DNA from: Streptococcus pseudopneumoniae | GTDB taxonomy: Bacteria; Bacillota; Bacilli; Lactobacillales; Streptococcaceae | Reading direction: 5' to 3' | Assembly: GCF_001073085.1 (NCBI RefSeq) | Contig: NZ_JVFV01000042.1 | Coordinates: 124,001 to 188,000 of the forward strand | Length of the DNA: 64,000 bases | In this document: positions 52,535-62,145 of the stretch, piece by piece | How positions within the stretch are numbered: the first letter of the stretch is position 1 | Layout: each line of letters starts with the position of its first letter | Notes under the pieces: generated by a model | Told to the model about the DNA's origin: nothing | Databases searched by the model: none | What the model saw: only the letters and a program-made list of their open reading frames with translations | Made by a program: the position numbers and the translations under genes

Positions 52535-53219
52535 CGTATCCGTACTCTCCTTTCGCTTCATCACGTACCACGCGACCATTCTCGATGGCGATAACGCGGT
52601 GGCGCAAGGTATTTACGATTTGGCTGTTGTGGGTCGCCATCAAAACAGTTGTCCCTTGAAGATTAATACGTTCCAAGAGGTTCATGATTTCCCATGAGTT
52701 ATCTGGGTCCAAGTTTCCTGTTGGTTCATCGGCAATCAAAACCTTAGGATTGTTTACGATAGCGCGAGCAATGGCGATACGTTGTTGCTCACCACCTGAA
52801 AGTTCATTCGGGAATGAACGAACCTTGTGCTTCAAACCGACAAGGTCCAAGACTTCCATAACACGTTTTTTGATATTGCGACGACTTTCACCAACAACCT
52901 CCATGGCGTAAGCAATGTTCTCATAAACGGTTTTCTTTGGCAAAAGTTTGTAATCCTGAAAGACTACTCCAACGTTTCTACGCAAGAACGGAATATCTTT
53001 CTTTTTAATCTTAACCAGGTTATAACCTGCAACTTGCAAGCTTCCTTTGTCGATTTTGACCTCACGATACAAGGCACGGATAAAAGTTGATTTACCAGCA
53101 CCTGAAGGTCCTACGATGTAGGCAAATTCTCCTGCATCGATATTTACAGTGATGCCACGTAGGGCTGTTGTCCCGTTGTCATACTTTTTGACAACATCTC
53201 TCATTTCAATGATCGACAT
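52527..53219 (-). CDS. ftsE: Cell-division ATP-binding protein FtsE
   Basis: Cytoplasmic ATPase that drives FtsX. It has 230 residues: Walker A GPSGAGKST near 37-45, signature LSGGEQQR near 140, Walker B VLIADEPTGNLD near 162. GAAAGGAAG precedes the ATG. The prfB-ftsE-ftsX order is the conserved streptococcal one; spacing to prfB is 15 bases. Confidence 0.97.
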   Translation of the reverse strand: MSIIEMRDVVKKYDNGTTALRGITVNIDAGEFAYIVGPSGAGKSTFIRALYREVKIDKGSLQVAGYNLVKIKKKDIPFLRRNVGVVFQDYKLLPKKTVYENIAYAMEVVGESRRNIKKRVMEVLDLVGLKHKVRSFPNELSGGEQQRIAIARAIVNNPKVLIADEPTGNLDPDNSWEIMNLLERINLQGTTVLMATHNSQIVNTLRHRVIAIENGRVVRDEAKGEYGYDD

Positions 53220-53234
53220 GTGACTTCCTTTCTT

Positions 53235-54330
53235 TTAACTAATACGCCATTTTAGATAGGCATCGATGAAACCATCTAAGTCTCCATCCATGACCTTATC
53301 TACCTGCGCAACTTCAAAACTGGTACGGTGGTCCTTCACCATGGTATAAGGGGTGAATACATAGGAGCGAATCTGGCTTCCCCATGTGATTTCTTTCTTA
53401 TCCCCCTTAAGGGCATCTACCTCCGCAGCTTTCTTTTCCTGCTCCATCTGATAGAGTTTTGCCTGAAGCATCTTCATCGCACGATCACGGTTTCCGTACT
53501 GAGTACGGTCAACAGTCGATGCAACAACAATCCCTGTTGGAATGTGGGTCAAGCGGACACCTGTTGAAACCTTGTTGACGTTTTGTCCACCTGCTCCACC
53601 CGAGCGGAAAGTATCCATCTTGATATCATCTTCTCGGATGTCAACTTCAATAGTATCATCCAACTCTGGCATAACTTCTACAGAAGTAAACGAGGTGTGA
53701 CGACGCTTAGCTGAGTCAAATGGTGAGATACGGACCAAACGGTGAACTCCCATCTCTGACTTGAGAAGACCATAGGCATTTGGTCCTTCAAAAGACAAGG
53801 TCACCGACTTAATTCCTGCTTCATCACCAGCTTGATAGTCCAAGACTTCAACCTTAAAGCCTTTAGCGTTACCATAACGAGTGTACATACGAAGGAGCAT
53901 ATCGCCCCAGTCTTGGGCTTCTGTTCCACCAGATCCTGGGTGAATCTCTAAAATAGCATTATTATGATCATAAGGCTCTGATAAGAGCAAGGTCATCTCG
54001 TAGCTAGTCATCATCTGATCTAGCTCAGCTAGCTTCTCCACCAACTCATCCTTAACAGACTCATCCTCTGCTAAAAAGTCTAGTAAGATTGCAACCTCAT
54101 CCTGCAACTCTTCCATGGTATGGAAGGTATTGTAGGTATTTTTTAGTTCGTTTAATTCTTGCGACGTTTTTTGGGCCGCAATATTATCGTTCCAAAAATC
54201 AGGTTCTGTCATTTTGTTTTCCAAAATGGCAATTTCTTCTTCTAACCCTTCGAGGTCAAAGAGACCCCCTAAAAGAAGCTAATTTTTCACGATTGGCGTC
54301 AATTTTTTGACGGATTTCTGAAATGTCCAT
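53235..54330 (-). CDS. prfB: Peptide chain release factor 2, with programmed +1 frameshift
   Basis: Terminates translation at UGA and UAA. The gene starts at ATG 54330 (MDISEIRQ); after 24 codons the reading frame hits TGA at 54258-54256, in the classic context AGGGGG (54270-54265), TCT, CTT, TGA, C. A +1 slip at CTT continues as DLEGLEEE and runs to 53235. GGQ peptidyl-hydrolysis motif ([10 protein letters not shown]) and the SPF stop-codon motif (RISPFDSAK) are present. RF2 level thus controls its own synthesis. First gene of prfB-ftsE-ftsX. Confidence 0.95.
54256..54270 (-). promoter_or_regulatory. RF2 recoding site
   Basis: AGGGGG acts as internal Shine-Dalgarno three bases before CTT-TGA-C; identical in layout to the known prfB frameshift signal. 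Confidence 0.95.
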
Positions 54331-54626
54331 ATATACTCCTTTTTTGTATCGTTTTATTATACCATAATTTTTCTTATTTATCTAATCGGGGGTTTTTAAA
54401 ATTTCTTATCAAAATATTTCGATTTGAAGACTAAGAGAATGTTTTCAACAATTTAGGGTGTATAGAATCAAAAAACATCCCAAAGCTGATCAATATTCTC
54501 ATCCTAAAAACATTGATAAATTCTTTGAGATGTATATAAATACTATTTCATGAGAAAACTAGGTTGTGAGTGAAACACTAGCACAGAGGGAGTTTTCTCG
54601 AAGACATAGTAAGAGGTAGAAAGCAC
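54331..54626. other. Intergenic stretch between pce and prfB
   Basis: Just under 300 bases without an intact gene. It holds the upstream region of prfB, a 41-codon coding-like scrap on the plus strand (54428-54553), and a hairpin with arms GAGAAAACT and AGTTTTCTC around a 35-base loop (about 54552-54602). Confidence 0.5.
54428..54553 (+). pseudogene. Possible 3' remnant of an unidentified gene
   Basis: Open frame ending at a TGA, no start, reading ...RIKKHPKADQYSHPKNIDKF then FEMYINTIS. The lysine- and tyrosine-rich, gap-free frame looks like real coding sequence, but I cannot name the family. A hairpin follows the stop. It may be the tail of a lost gene. Confidence 0.35.
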
Positions 54627-57134
54627 TTATTCTTTATCTGCCTTCAAAGTCGAAGTTTCTTGGGCATCTGCTGATTTTTCTTCCTTATCTACTGGCTTAT
54701 CAGAATCCTTCTTAGGGTCTTCTTGATTTCCCTGAACTTCTTCCTCTTTTACAGGATTTAAGCTCCAAATACCATCTTGATTGACCTTGTAGCCATCAGG
54801 TGTTGTTCCATTTCTTAGAAGTGAACCATCTGCTTGGAAATAGTACCAGTTGCCATTCAACTGTTTCCAACCAGTCTCCATTGCGCCGCTAGTATTGAGA
54901 TAATAACGAGAGCCATCAATCTCTTGAAGACCTGTTAGCATGATGCCTTCCTCGTCTAGATAGTACCATGTGTCCTTATCTTTGAACCAACCTGTCTTCA
55001 TAGCTCCGCTAGTTGCAAAGTAGTAGTAATGATTATCAAGCCATTTCCAGCCGGTCTGCATAGCTCCACTTGCATTGAGGTAATAGCGAGTGTCATCAAT
55101 TTCTTGAAGACCAGTTTGCATGATACCTTCCTTGTCTAGATAGTACCATGTGTCCTTATCTTTGAACCAACCTGTCTTCATTGCTCCGCTAGTTGCAAAG
55201 TAGTAGTAATGATTATCAAACCAGTTCCAACCTGTTTGCATAGCCCCACTTGCATTGAGATAATAGCGAGTACCTTCAATTTCTTGTAGGCCAGTTTGCA
55301 TGATACCTTCTTTATCTAGATAGTACCAAAGCCCCTTATCTTTGAGCCAACCTGTCTTCATTGCGCCACTGCTTGTGAAGTAGCTATAATGATTATCGAA
55401 CCACTTCCAACCTGTTTGCATGGCTCCACTTGCATTTAGATAATAACGAGTTCCTTCAATCTCTTGTAGGCCAGTTAGCATAACACCTTCTTTATCCAAG
55501 TAATACCAAGTATCTTTATCCTTGATCCAGCCTGTTTTCATCGCTCCGGAACTAGCAAAATAGTTCCAATGCCCTTCAATCGAGACCCAACCGGTTTGCA
55601 TAACTCCCTTATTATCAAAGTAGTAGGTTACTCCATTGATTTCTTTTTTACCAACTATTTGTTTTCCTTCTTCATCAAAGTAGTACCAGTTTGATTCAAT
55701 TTTTTGCCATCCAGAGCCTGTCTCATCTGACTGTAATGCCCCACTACTTGCAAAGAACATTTTCTTACCATTAAAGACTTGTGAGCCAGTAAGCATTTTA
55801 CCATCTTTATCAAAGAGGTACTTTTGTCCACCGATTTCAGCTAGCTGATCATATCGTCTTGCACCATCAGATTGAATATAATACCAAGCATTATCATGAT
55901 AGAACCATCCACCTGTTTGCATTTTACCATCATCATTAAGGTAATACCAGTTACCTTCAAGATTTACACCATTATTTTTTAAATGGAGCCATCGACTCGT
56001 TTGTTTTTGACCTTTTCCATTAAAGAAATAGTAACTACCATCAATTTCTTGCCAACCAATAGCCATTTGTCCATCTGAAAGACGATATTTCCAATATCCA
56101 CCTTCCTGATACCAATTCGCATCAACTTTAGGAATATCAGGGAAAGCATTTGAGACATTAGTGAATCCTTGATTACTAATATCAAATACCGTTGCGTCTT
56201 GAGTATTGCTAGAAGCACGGACAACCTGAATATTTTTCTCTTGAAGATAATCCCTTGTCGAAGCAAGGTTGATCTCTCCTCCAGTAGTTTGGATAATCAT
56301 GCTTGGTGAAAGATTGTCGATAAAAGCTTTAGTATTTGATATTTTTGCATCATAGTGGTGATTCCATTTCATCATGTCCACTTTTCCAATAACTGGACCT
56401 AGCTTATCCTCAGCTCCCTCAGCGTTGTCTAGGTCGCCACCAAGATATATCTTTTTACCTGCCACAGTCACAACAGCTACAATTGAGTTGGAATTATCAT
56501 CAAGTACCCTTTTGAGTTTCCCGTCTGAACCATACTCATTCTTATAATTATAGAGTTGTATATCCATCTCTCCCAATGTGAAATGGCTGTCTTCGTCCTT
56601 TATATCTTGGACAACTGTAACCCCGCGATTTTGAGCAGCACGAAGAGCATTATCATAATTGAAAAGGTTATCCCACAGTCCCCAATTACTAGTAATTCTT
56701 TCATCTGAATATTTTTTCAAATAAAATTTGTCTACTTGATAACGATTAAGTATTTCATCCGCACCACCTATATGATCGCTATGAACATGAGTTCCTAGGA
56801 CAAAATCTAATTTCTTCACTCCAACCTGATCTAGATGTCGCATTAAACGATCTTCCAAAACTTGATAATTTCGCATGGAAATTCCCCAGCGATCTGGATA
56901 TCTCGGATCAGTTCCGTCAGGGAAATCATAATCTTCGCCCATGTCAATAAGGGCATAATGACCATTACTCTCTAGAAGAATAGCATCGCTTCCAGATTTA
57001 GCTTTTGTATTGATAAAATGTATGCGATTCCCTGCACCTGCTGAGATAGTATCTGCATTTACTGTTTGCGCTTGAATTATTGTGGCCGATAGAAACAAGG
57101 CACTAAGCAATATTGATTTTTTTAAACTTTTCAT
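54627..57134 (-). CDS. pce: Choline-binding phosphorylcholine esterase (Pce/CbpE-like), expanded repeat form
   Basis: Secreted surface enzyme that removes phosphorylcholine from teichoic acids. Over 835 residues: signal peptide (1-27, cut after VNA), metallo-beta-lactamase catalytic domain (about 30-330) with GTHVHSDHIGG (His116, His118, Asp120, His121), then about 20 choline-binding repeats (about 350-785) and an acidic Lys/Glu tail. Pneumococcal Pce is, as I recall, about 627 residues with roughly half as many repeats, so this is an expanded form; the extra length comes from four 180-bp tandem units. The ribosome-binding site is weak. The next genes upstream encode LicD and polymerase proteins, which would make the substrate. 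Confidence 0.9.
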   Translation of the reverse strand: MKSLKKSILLSALFLSATIIQAQTVNADTISAGAGNRIHFINTKAKSGSDAILLESNGHYALIDMGEDYDFPDGTDPRYPDRWGISMRNYQVLEDRLMRHLDQVGVKKLDFVLGTHVHSDHIGGADEILNRYQVDKFYLKKYSDERITSNWGLWDNLFNYDNALRAAQNRGVTVVQDIKDEDSHFTLGEMDIQLYNYKNEYGSDGKLKRVLDDNSNSIVAVVTVAGKKIYLGGDLDNAEGAEDKLGPVIGKVDMMKWNHHYDAKISNTKAFIDNLSPSMIIQTTGGEINLASTRDYLQEKNIQVVRASSNTQDATVFDISNQGFTNVSNAFPDIPKVDANWYQEGGYWKYRLSDGQMAIGWQEIDGSYYFFNGKGQKQTSRWLHLKNNGVNLEGNWYYLNDDGKMQTGGWFYHDNAWYYIQSDGARRYDQLAEIGGQKYLFDKDGKMLTGSQVFNGKKMFFASSGALQSDETGSGWQKIESNWYYFDEEGKQIVGKKEINGVTYYFDNKGVMQTGWVSIEGHWNYFASSGAMKTGWIKDKDTWYYLDKEGVMLTGLQEIEGTRYYLNASGAMQTGWKWFDNHYSYFTSSGAMKTGWLKDKGLWYYLDKEGIMQTGLQEIEGTRYYLNASGAMQTGWNWFDNHYYYFATSGAMKTGWFKDKDTWYYLDKEGIMQTGLQEIDDTRYYLNASGAMQTGWKWLDNHYYYFATSGAMKTGWFKDKDTWYYLDEEGIMLTGLQEIDGSRYYLNTSGAMETGWKQLNGNWYYFQADGSLLRNGTTPDGYKVNQDGIWSLNPVKEEEVQGNQEDPKKDSDKPVDKEEKSADAQETSTLKADKE
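54810..55529 (-). repeat. Four tandem 180-bp repeats inside pce
   Basis: Units start at 55529, 55349, 55169 and 54989, exactly 180 bases apart. Each encodes three choline-binding motifs (W-KDK-TWYYLD, LQEI-RYYLN, W-W-DNHYYYF), except the last, whose third motif is divergent. The two middle-to-last units are nearly identical in DNA, so copy number may vary. Confidence 0.92.
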
Positions 57135-57173
57135 AAGGCATTCAACTTTCTTAATTAATTTTATACTATTTTG

Positions 57174-57986
57174 TTAATCAATCCAATAATTCTTTTCATT
57201 TCCTGGAATTTGTTTGTCAACAGGAGGTGGAGTCATATACTCTTTACCAAACTCATAGACAAGAATCTCATGATATCTTCTCGGTACTTTTAGGATTAGA
57301 TTTTCATATGGCATATCAATTGTATCATACAACCATTCTGTTTTAATACCAGCTGGATAGTAAGAGTCATAAGTTGAGCAAACCAGGTCTGAAGAATTTT
57401 CAACACTGTATTTTAAAGCAAGTTGTTCAAGTTTTTGATTCCAGAATTGAGGAGATGTAAATCTGAATATTGCTGACGCAATATAACGAGGAAGATTTTT
57501 AATCCCTCCGTTTTCGTACTTAATTCCCTTAAAGTTTAAAGACGATAGACGAATTAATTGTTTGTAGAGTTTCATTTTCTTACGATCTTGTTCATCTGTA
57601 ACAAGACCATCGTACGGGAAGACATCTACACAAGTTCCAAGAACAACACTTGGATCTAAAAGATTCGAGTCTCTCCTTGTTCGAATATCGTAAACACGCA
57701 TATAACTATATGGATATCCCTTAGTTTCTCTAAAAGAAATCAACTTATAGTATGGGTGGTTATCGTTTTTTAGAACAGCGTATAACTTTTCAAATTCATC
57801 TCTAGCTAACGAAATGTCTGTATCATCATCCCAAGGAATAAAACCCTTATGACGAACGGCTCCTAATAAAGTTCCAAAATCGATAAAATATTTGATATCG
57901 TGTTTTTCACATATCTCATGTAAGTACTCTAGGATACCAAGCTCAACTTGCTTGATTTCTTCAAGGCTTAAGATTTTTTCAGACAT
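57174..57986 (-). CDS. LicD-family phosphocholine/phosphoryl transferase
   Basis: Nucleotidyltransferase-fold enzyme that by family transfers phosphorylcholine (or a related group) to a sugar of teichoic acid or another glycan. It has 270 residues with the LicD core FGTLLGAVRHKGFIPWDDDTDI (about 38-59; Asp residues are catalytic by family) and the C-terminal TPPPVDKQIPGNE signature. AGGAG precedes the ATG. No membrane helices. It follows the Wzy-LicD fusion gene by 43 bases, and pce follows it. Confidence 0.9.
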   Translation of the reverse strand: MSEKILSLEEIKQVELGILEYLHEICEKHDIKYFIDFGTLLGAVRHKGFIPWDDDTDISLARDEFEKLYAVLKNDNHPYYKLISFRETKGYPYSYMRVYDIRTRRDSNLLDPSVVLGTCVDVFPYDGLVTDEQDRKKMKLYKQLIRLSSLNFKGIKYENGGIKNLPRYIASAIFRFTSPQFWNQKLEQLALKYSVENSSDLVCSTYDSYYPAGIKTEWLYDTIDMPYENLILKVPRRYHEILVYEFGKEYMTPPPVDKQIPGNEKNYWID

Positions 57987-58029
57987 TATTTGTCACTCCT
58001 AATCTCTACTTCTTTGTTTAAATAATAAT

Positions 58030-60186
58030 CTATTGGCTTTCAGTAATCTTCCACAATTTGAAGTCATGATGCGAAACTTGTTGCTCAACTGGTGGTAACT
58101 GCATATAATTTCCATAATCTGAAGTTAAAATTTCATGATAATGTTTTGGAATCATAAATTCCTTACCTTCAAAGCTACCAGCTTCAACTTGTTCTAACCA
58201 TTCACGTTTCCAAACGGGCTTATTCATATCCTTATAGACAACATAGTCCACCAATTCATAATCTTCTACTTTTCTGGATTTAGCTAATTCATCAATCTGA
58301 GAAACATACTTATTTGTGTTAGTGAAATAAAAGATAATAACAGAAATATAGCGGATCATTGAATTTACTACACTTTTAGTATTCGTAATTCCTTTGAAAG
58401 TATAACAACTTAACTGGCGTTTCTTGATGATTTTAGTCATTTTATCCTTAAACGCCTGATCATCTTCATAACCATCTACAGGGAAAATATCTACATAGAT
58501 ACCCATATTCGAATCAATTCGCACATCCTCTTCAACTAAGTAAGTCTGATTGTCTTGAATCTTCATGAAAGGATAGACATAATTGACATTATTTTTATAA
58601 GACATGACTTCGTATCGCTCGTCTGGATGTGCAATCAGATAATTTTGTAATTTTTCATAATCGTCTCGTAACATACAAATGTCCATATCATCATCCCATG
58701 GAATAAAACCTTGATGACGAACTGCACCAATTAAGCTACCATAGGACAAGAAATATTTGACACCAATTTTATGACACACTTCATGGATATACTCCATGAT
58801 TCCTAACTCCATCTGTTGAATTTCAGAAATATCAGTTACTTCCTTGTAACGAATGTTTTTTTCTTTTTCACAGATCATTAGACCATATCCTACCACTAAC
58901 CAGAAAATGATATTGATAAAGTTTGTCGAATACATGATCTGACTTTCAAACAATTGTCCAAATAAGATTCCAAAGAATAGAATCATGACTAGTTTTTCAC
59001 TATTTCTCTTTGATTTAATCAAGTAAGAAACAAAGCGGAAACTTACATAAGCAATGATGAGTATGAAAGAAGAGAGACCTAATAATCCTGAACTTACAAA
59101 AATGGTAACAAAGATATTGTGGAAATTACCTCCAATAAGTGAGTTTGTAATTTCAAATTTACTAAAGTACTCTGTATAGTAATCGGTAACATTTCGAACA
59201 CCATAGCCAAATAACGGTTTTGCACTTCCCATTTTAATAGCATTTTTCCAAATATAAGTACGTCCACTTGGTGTCGTCTCGATTAGGTGAAGTTCCCCGT
59301 TTTTCTTGGCTACGTCCGAATCTGTCTCTGAATATGATTTGCCTTTATTTAAGTCAATTACAGTTGCCTTGGCTGCTGAAATATATACCGAAGTTACATA
59401 ACTAATACCAATATTACTACCTGTGAGTAAGATACTAGCTACTAGAAAAGTAAGCCATTTTTTGAGTAATTTTCCTCTAGAAATAAAAAGACAATAAATC
59501 CCAAGCATCAAAATGACTGATAAGAGTGCTCCTCTACTCTGCATGGTTGCAAAATAGATTAACTGAATCAGATTGTTTATCTTTAGATAAACTGAGTATT
59601 TACTTCCTTTATGAATGAGGTACAAAGCAAAAACAATGCTGATGTAAGAAAAAATAGCACTTGCATTTGGATTAACAATTCCCCATAAGCGTCCATTCAT
59701 AACACCATAATAATAGGATTGTTCTCCAATTTTAAATAATATTAAAACTCTTGAAAGTAATAAACCAAAAGCAAATAAGGCCGAAGTAAATGAGACAATC
59801 TGTATGGTTCCTGCAATCAATCCTAATAACTTCCTTAACTGCTCTGGTTTTACCATGGTAAATAACAAAACATAAGTTAGCATAAAGAAAATTTCAACCA
59901 TATTTCCGAATAGGTGTCCAGAACGATTAACGAGTGCTGATAAAAAGTGACTGCCTACTAAAAGACCAAATAGGGAAAGAAACTTCTTATCTATCTCTAT
60001 TCGTTTCCAATTAAAAAATAAAGTTAAACAAATAGAAAGAACAACAATTGCTGAAAGCCCTTTATAAATCGGATTGGTTACTTTATAAATTAGCGAACTC
60101 ATACTTAAAATCGAAATAAAAACAAAAAGATATGAAATCCACAGTTTTGATTTTTCAAAGCTTTCAATCGTTTTTGAAAAATTCAT
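58030..60186 (-). CDS. Fusion of Wzy/O-antigen-ligase-like polymerase with a LicD transferase domain
   Basis: A 718-residue two-part protein. Residues 1-440 form about 11-12 membrane helices with a Wzy_C-like extracytoplasmic segment (TPSGRTYIWKNAIKMG...PLFGYGVRN and GNFHNIFVTIFVSSGLLG). Residues about 450-718 are a full LicD domain (GSLIGAVRHQGFIPWDDDMDI near 475-495, PPVEQQVSHH near 700). The N-terminal half should polymerise or ligate a lipid-linked glycan; the LicD half should decorate a glycan on the cytoplasmic side. ATG 60186 follows GGAG by 6 bases. The fusion is not one that I know from pneumococcus. Confidence 0.85.
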   Translation of the reverse strand: MNFSKTIESFEKSKLWISYLFVFISILSMSSLIYKVTNPIYKGLSAIVVLSICLTLFFNWKRIEIDKKFLSLFGLLVGSHFLSALVNRSGHLFGNMVEIFFMLTYVLLFTMVKPEQLRKLLGLIAGTIQIVSFTSALFAFGLLLSRVLILFKIGEQSYYYGVMNGRLWGIVNPNASAIFSYISIVFALYLIHKGSKYSVYLKINNLIQLIYFATMQSRGALLSVILMLGIYCLFISRGKLLKKWLTFLVASILLTGSNIGISYVTSVYISAAKATVIDLNKGKSYSETDSDVAKKNGELHLIETTPSGRTYIWKNAIKMGSAKPLFGYGVRNVTDYYTEYFSKFEITNSLIGGNFHNIFVTIFVSSGLLGLSSFILIIAYVSFRFVSYLIKSKRNSEKLVMILFFGILFGQLFESQIMYSTNFINIIFWLVVGYGLMICEKEKNIRYKEVTDISEIQQMELGIMEYIHEVCHKIGVKYFLSYGSLIGAVRHQGFIPWDDDMDICMLRDDYEKLQNYLIAHPDERYEVMSYKNNVNYVYPFMKIQDNQTYLVEEDVRIDSNMGIYVDIFPVDGYEDDQAFKDKMTKIIKKRQLSCYTFKGITNTKSVVNSMIRYISVIIFYFTNTNKYVSQIDELAKSRKVEDYELVDYVVYKDMNKPVWKREWLEQVEAGSFEGKEFMIPKHYHEILTSDYGNYMQLPPVEQQVSHHDFKLWKITESQ

Positions 60187-60210
60187 CTTCAACTCCTTTA
60201 AATGACATTA

Positions 60211-61176
60211 TTAATTCAAGCCGACAATTTGTCTATAGATCCATGGAGAAACAAGGAGCGACAAAACGGCTATTTTTCGAAAATTAGTAAAATAAGGATC
60301 TTTTAATATCTCAGATAAATGATTGATAATCCACTTTCTCAACGTATTTTTCTCTGTTCGATATTGACTAGGATCCGTAAAGATTATTTTATCGTATACC
60401 GTAATATATGACCAACATTCTCTGTTCACTAATTCAGTTTTTAGTTGTGGGAAAATTTGAAAAACTTCAGAAATAATAATATTATAGACCTCTATGGTAT
60501 CAAATACATGATTGTTGACAGAAGTTGTCGCACTCCCCTGTCGATGATCATAATAGTAGATTGGTTTATCAATAAATACGCTTGTACATTTGGTTTTTAA
60601 TAAAACTTCTGTTAAAAACAATGCATCCTCAGCCAAATGATAGTCTGTATTGAATATAAAACCTGAAATAACCTCTCTTTTAAACAATTTTGCAACAGGG
60701 AAAAAAGAAGTCCGAGTTGTCATCAATAATTCTCTCATTGTCTGCTCTGTCGACCACTTCTCTGCTTTTCCTGAAAAAACTGGTAGTTCTGTAATTTGAC
60801 CATTTTTTATATGATGGAGACGTGCTATACTAAATCCGATTGAATCGTCACTATCAACTACACTTATTAAAGTTTCCAAATAATCTGGTGTAATAAAATC
60901 ATCACTATCAATAAAAGTAATCCATTCTCCTCTTGAATGTTGAATACCTATATTTCTAGCATTCGAGACTCCTGCATTCTTAATATGAAAAACTTTGATA
61001 TTTTCATTTTTAGATGCCAACTGATCGCACAAGGCACCACTCTGATCTGTTGAACCATCATTTATAAGGAGCAATTCAAAATTCGTATATGTCTGTTTTA
61101 AAATAGACTCCACGCAGCGTTCCAAATAAGCTTCTACATTATAGACTGGAACAATGATACTAATTTTTTCTTTCAT
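60211..61176 (-). CDS. GT2-family glycosyltransferase
   Basis: Cytoplasmic GT-A fold enzyme, 321 residues. It opens KISIIVPVYNVEAYLERCVESI; NDGSTD is near 39-44, the DXD-type FIDSDDF near 90, and a C-terminal basic-hydrophobic tail (LLVSPWIYRQIVGLN) may sit on the membrane. The sugar is unknown. It overlaps the upstream LicD gene by 17 bases and precedes the Wzy-LicD fusion, so it probably adds a sugar to the repeat unit of the polymer. Confidence 0.88.
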   Translation of the reverse strand: MKEKISIIVPVYNVEAYLERCVESILKQTYTNFELLLINDGSTDQSGALCDQLASKNENIKVFHIKNAGVSNARNIGIQHSRGEWITFIDSDDFITPDYLETLISVVDSDDSIGFSIARLHHIKNGQITELPVFSGKAEKWSTEQTMRELLMTTRTSFFPVAKLFKREVISGFIFNTDYHLAEDALFLTEVLLKTKCTSVFIDKPIYYYDHRQGSATTSVNNHVFDTIEVYNIIISEVFQIFPQLKTELVNRECWSYITVYDKIIFTDPSQYRTEKNTLRKWIINHLSEILKDPYFTNFRKIAVLSLLVSPWIYRQIVGLN

Positions 61177-62005
61177 TGTATTCTCCCATATATTCTCTAT
61201 AACTCTTATCCATATCTGCTATAAGGGCATCGTGGTGAGGCACTTGCTTGTCAGCCGGAGGTGGTGTCATGTAGTCACCAAAAGCTGTGCTGAGATAGGC
61301 ATCATAACCAACTGGAATAGGCATTTCTGTTCCTTCAAAAGGTAAGAAAATGTTGTCTTCAAAGGCTTGAATTGGGTATTTCTTCTTCATGTAACCTGGA
61401 CCTGAGCATAACTCTGTGATGCCATCACTTTCAGCTGGTCCATACTTGGTCATTTCTTTCTCAGCCATTTTCCAGATACGATAGCGAAGGGCTTTAGGAG
61501 TCAATCCTAGTAAAATGGTACTACCCCACTTCATGAGAGCTCCGTGCTTTTCTGGAATGGTTTGTGCACAAAAGAGAGAATAAATCAAAGCCCAACGTAC
61601 CTGTTTCTTACGTTCAGCTGGGTTTTTAGGGTAGTAGTCTAAGGGAAGAACATCCAAGGCCAAGCCGTGTGGTAGATCCAAATCTTGTTGATAAGGCTTG
61701 ATACAAGTCGTCTCCTTATCTCGAATAGTGATAAAGAGGTTGCGGTCAACAAAGTCTCTATCACTTTTTGATAGGAAGTAACGCTCGTCCGCATAACGAG
61801 GCCATAGCTCTGCTAGTTTTTCATAATCCTTGCGAGGCATAAAGAAGTCTAAATCATCATCCCAAGGGATAAAACCTTTATTTCGTAGAGCTCCAATAGC
61901 TCCTCCACCACACAAATAACAGAGTAAATTGTGTTCTTTACAAAAGGCGACAAAATATTCAGCCATCTCTAGGCTACGAGCTTGAATTGCCTTTAAATCA
62001 CTCAT
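61160..62005 (-). CDS. LicD-family phosphotransferase, first gene of the glycopolymer operon
   Basis: A 281-residue LicD protein with GGGAIGALRNKGFIPWDDDLDF near 34-55 and TPPPADKQVPHHDA near 250. It is more distant from the two other LicD domains of the cluster than they are from each other. ATG 62005 (MSDLKAIQ) is preferred, with GAGGAAGAG upstream; the in-frame extension to 62092 runs across the promoter -10 box. It overlaps the GT2 gene by 17 bases, so the four genes down to 57174 are probably one transcript. Confidence 0.88.
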   Translation of the reverse strand: MSDLKAIQARSLEMAEYFVAFCKEHNLLCYLCGGGAIGALRNKGFIPWDDDLDFFMPRKDYEKLAELWPRYADERYFLSKSDRDFVDRNLFITIRDKETTCIKPYQQDLDLPHGLALDVLPLDYYPKNPAERKKQVRWALIYSLFCAQTIPEKHGALMKWGSTILLGLTPKALRYRIWKMAEKEMTKYGPAESDGITELCSGPGYMKKKYPIQAFEDNIFLPFEGTEMPIPVGYDAYLSTAFGDYMTPPPADKQVPHHDALIADMDKSYREYMGEYNERKN

Positions 62006-62041
62006 CTCATTCTCTTCCTCTTCTATAGAATACATCATTCT

Positions 62042-62050
62042 ATTATACCA
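62042..62050 (-). promoter_or_regulatory. Promoter of the LicD/GT/polymerase operon, extended -10
   Basis: TGGTATAAT on the minus strand (-10 at 62042-62047), about 37 bases before the chosen LicD start; no strong -35. Confidence 0.6.
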
Positions 62051-62145
62051 TAAAAATAGTTTATAAATCCATCTGACCATGTGAAAAATCAAAGCCCACG
62101 ATACCCATTTTCATAGGTACCTCAAGCTCTGATTCATTTTACATG

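Noticed and set aside
54810-55529. Regular direct repeats that could suggest a CRISPR array
   Set aside because: Units are contiguous, 180 bp, in frame and encode choline-binding motifs; there are no unique spacers or cas genes.
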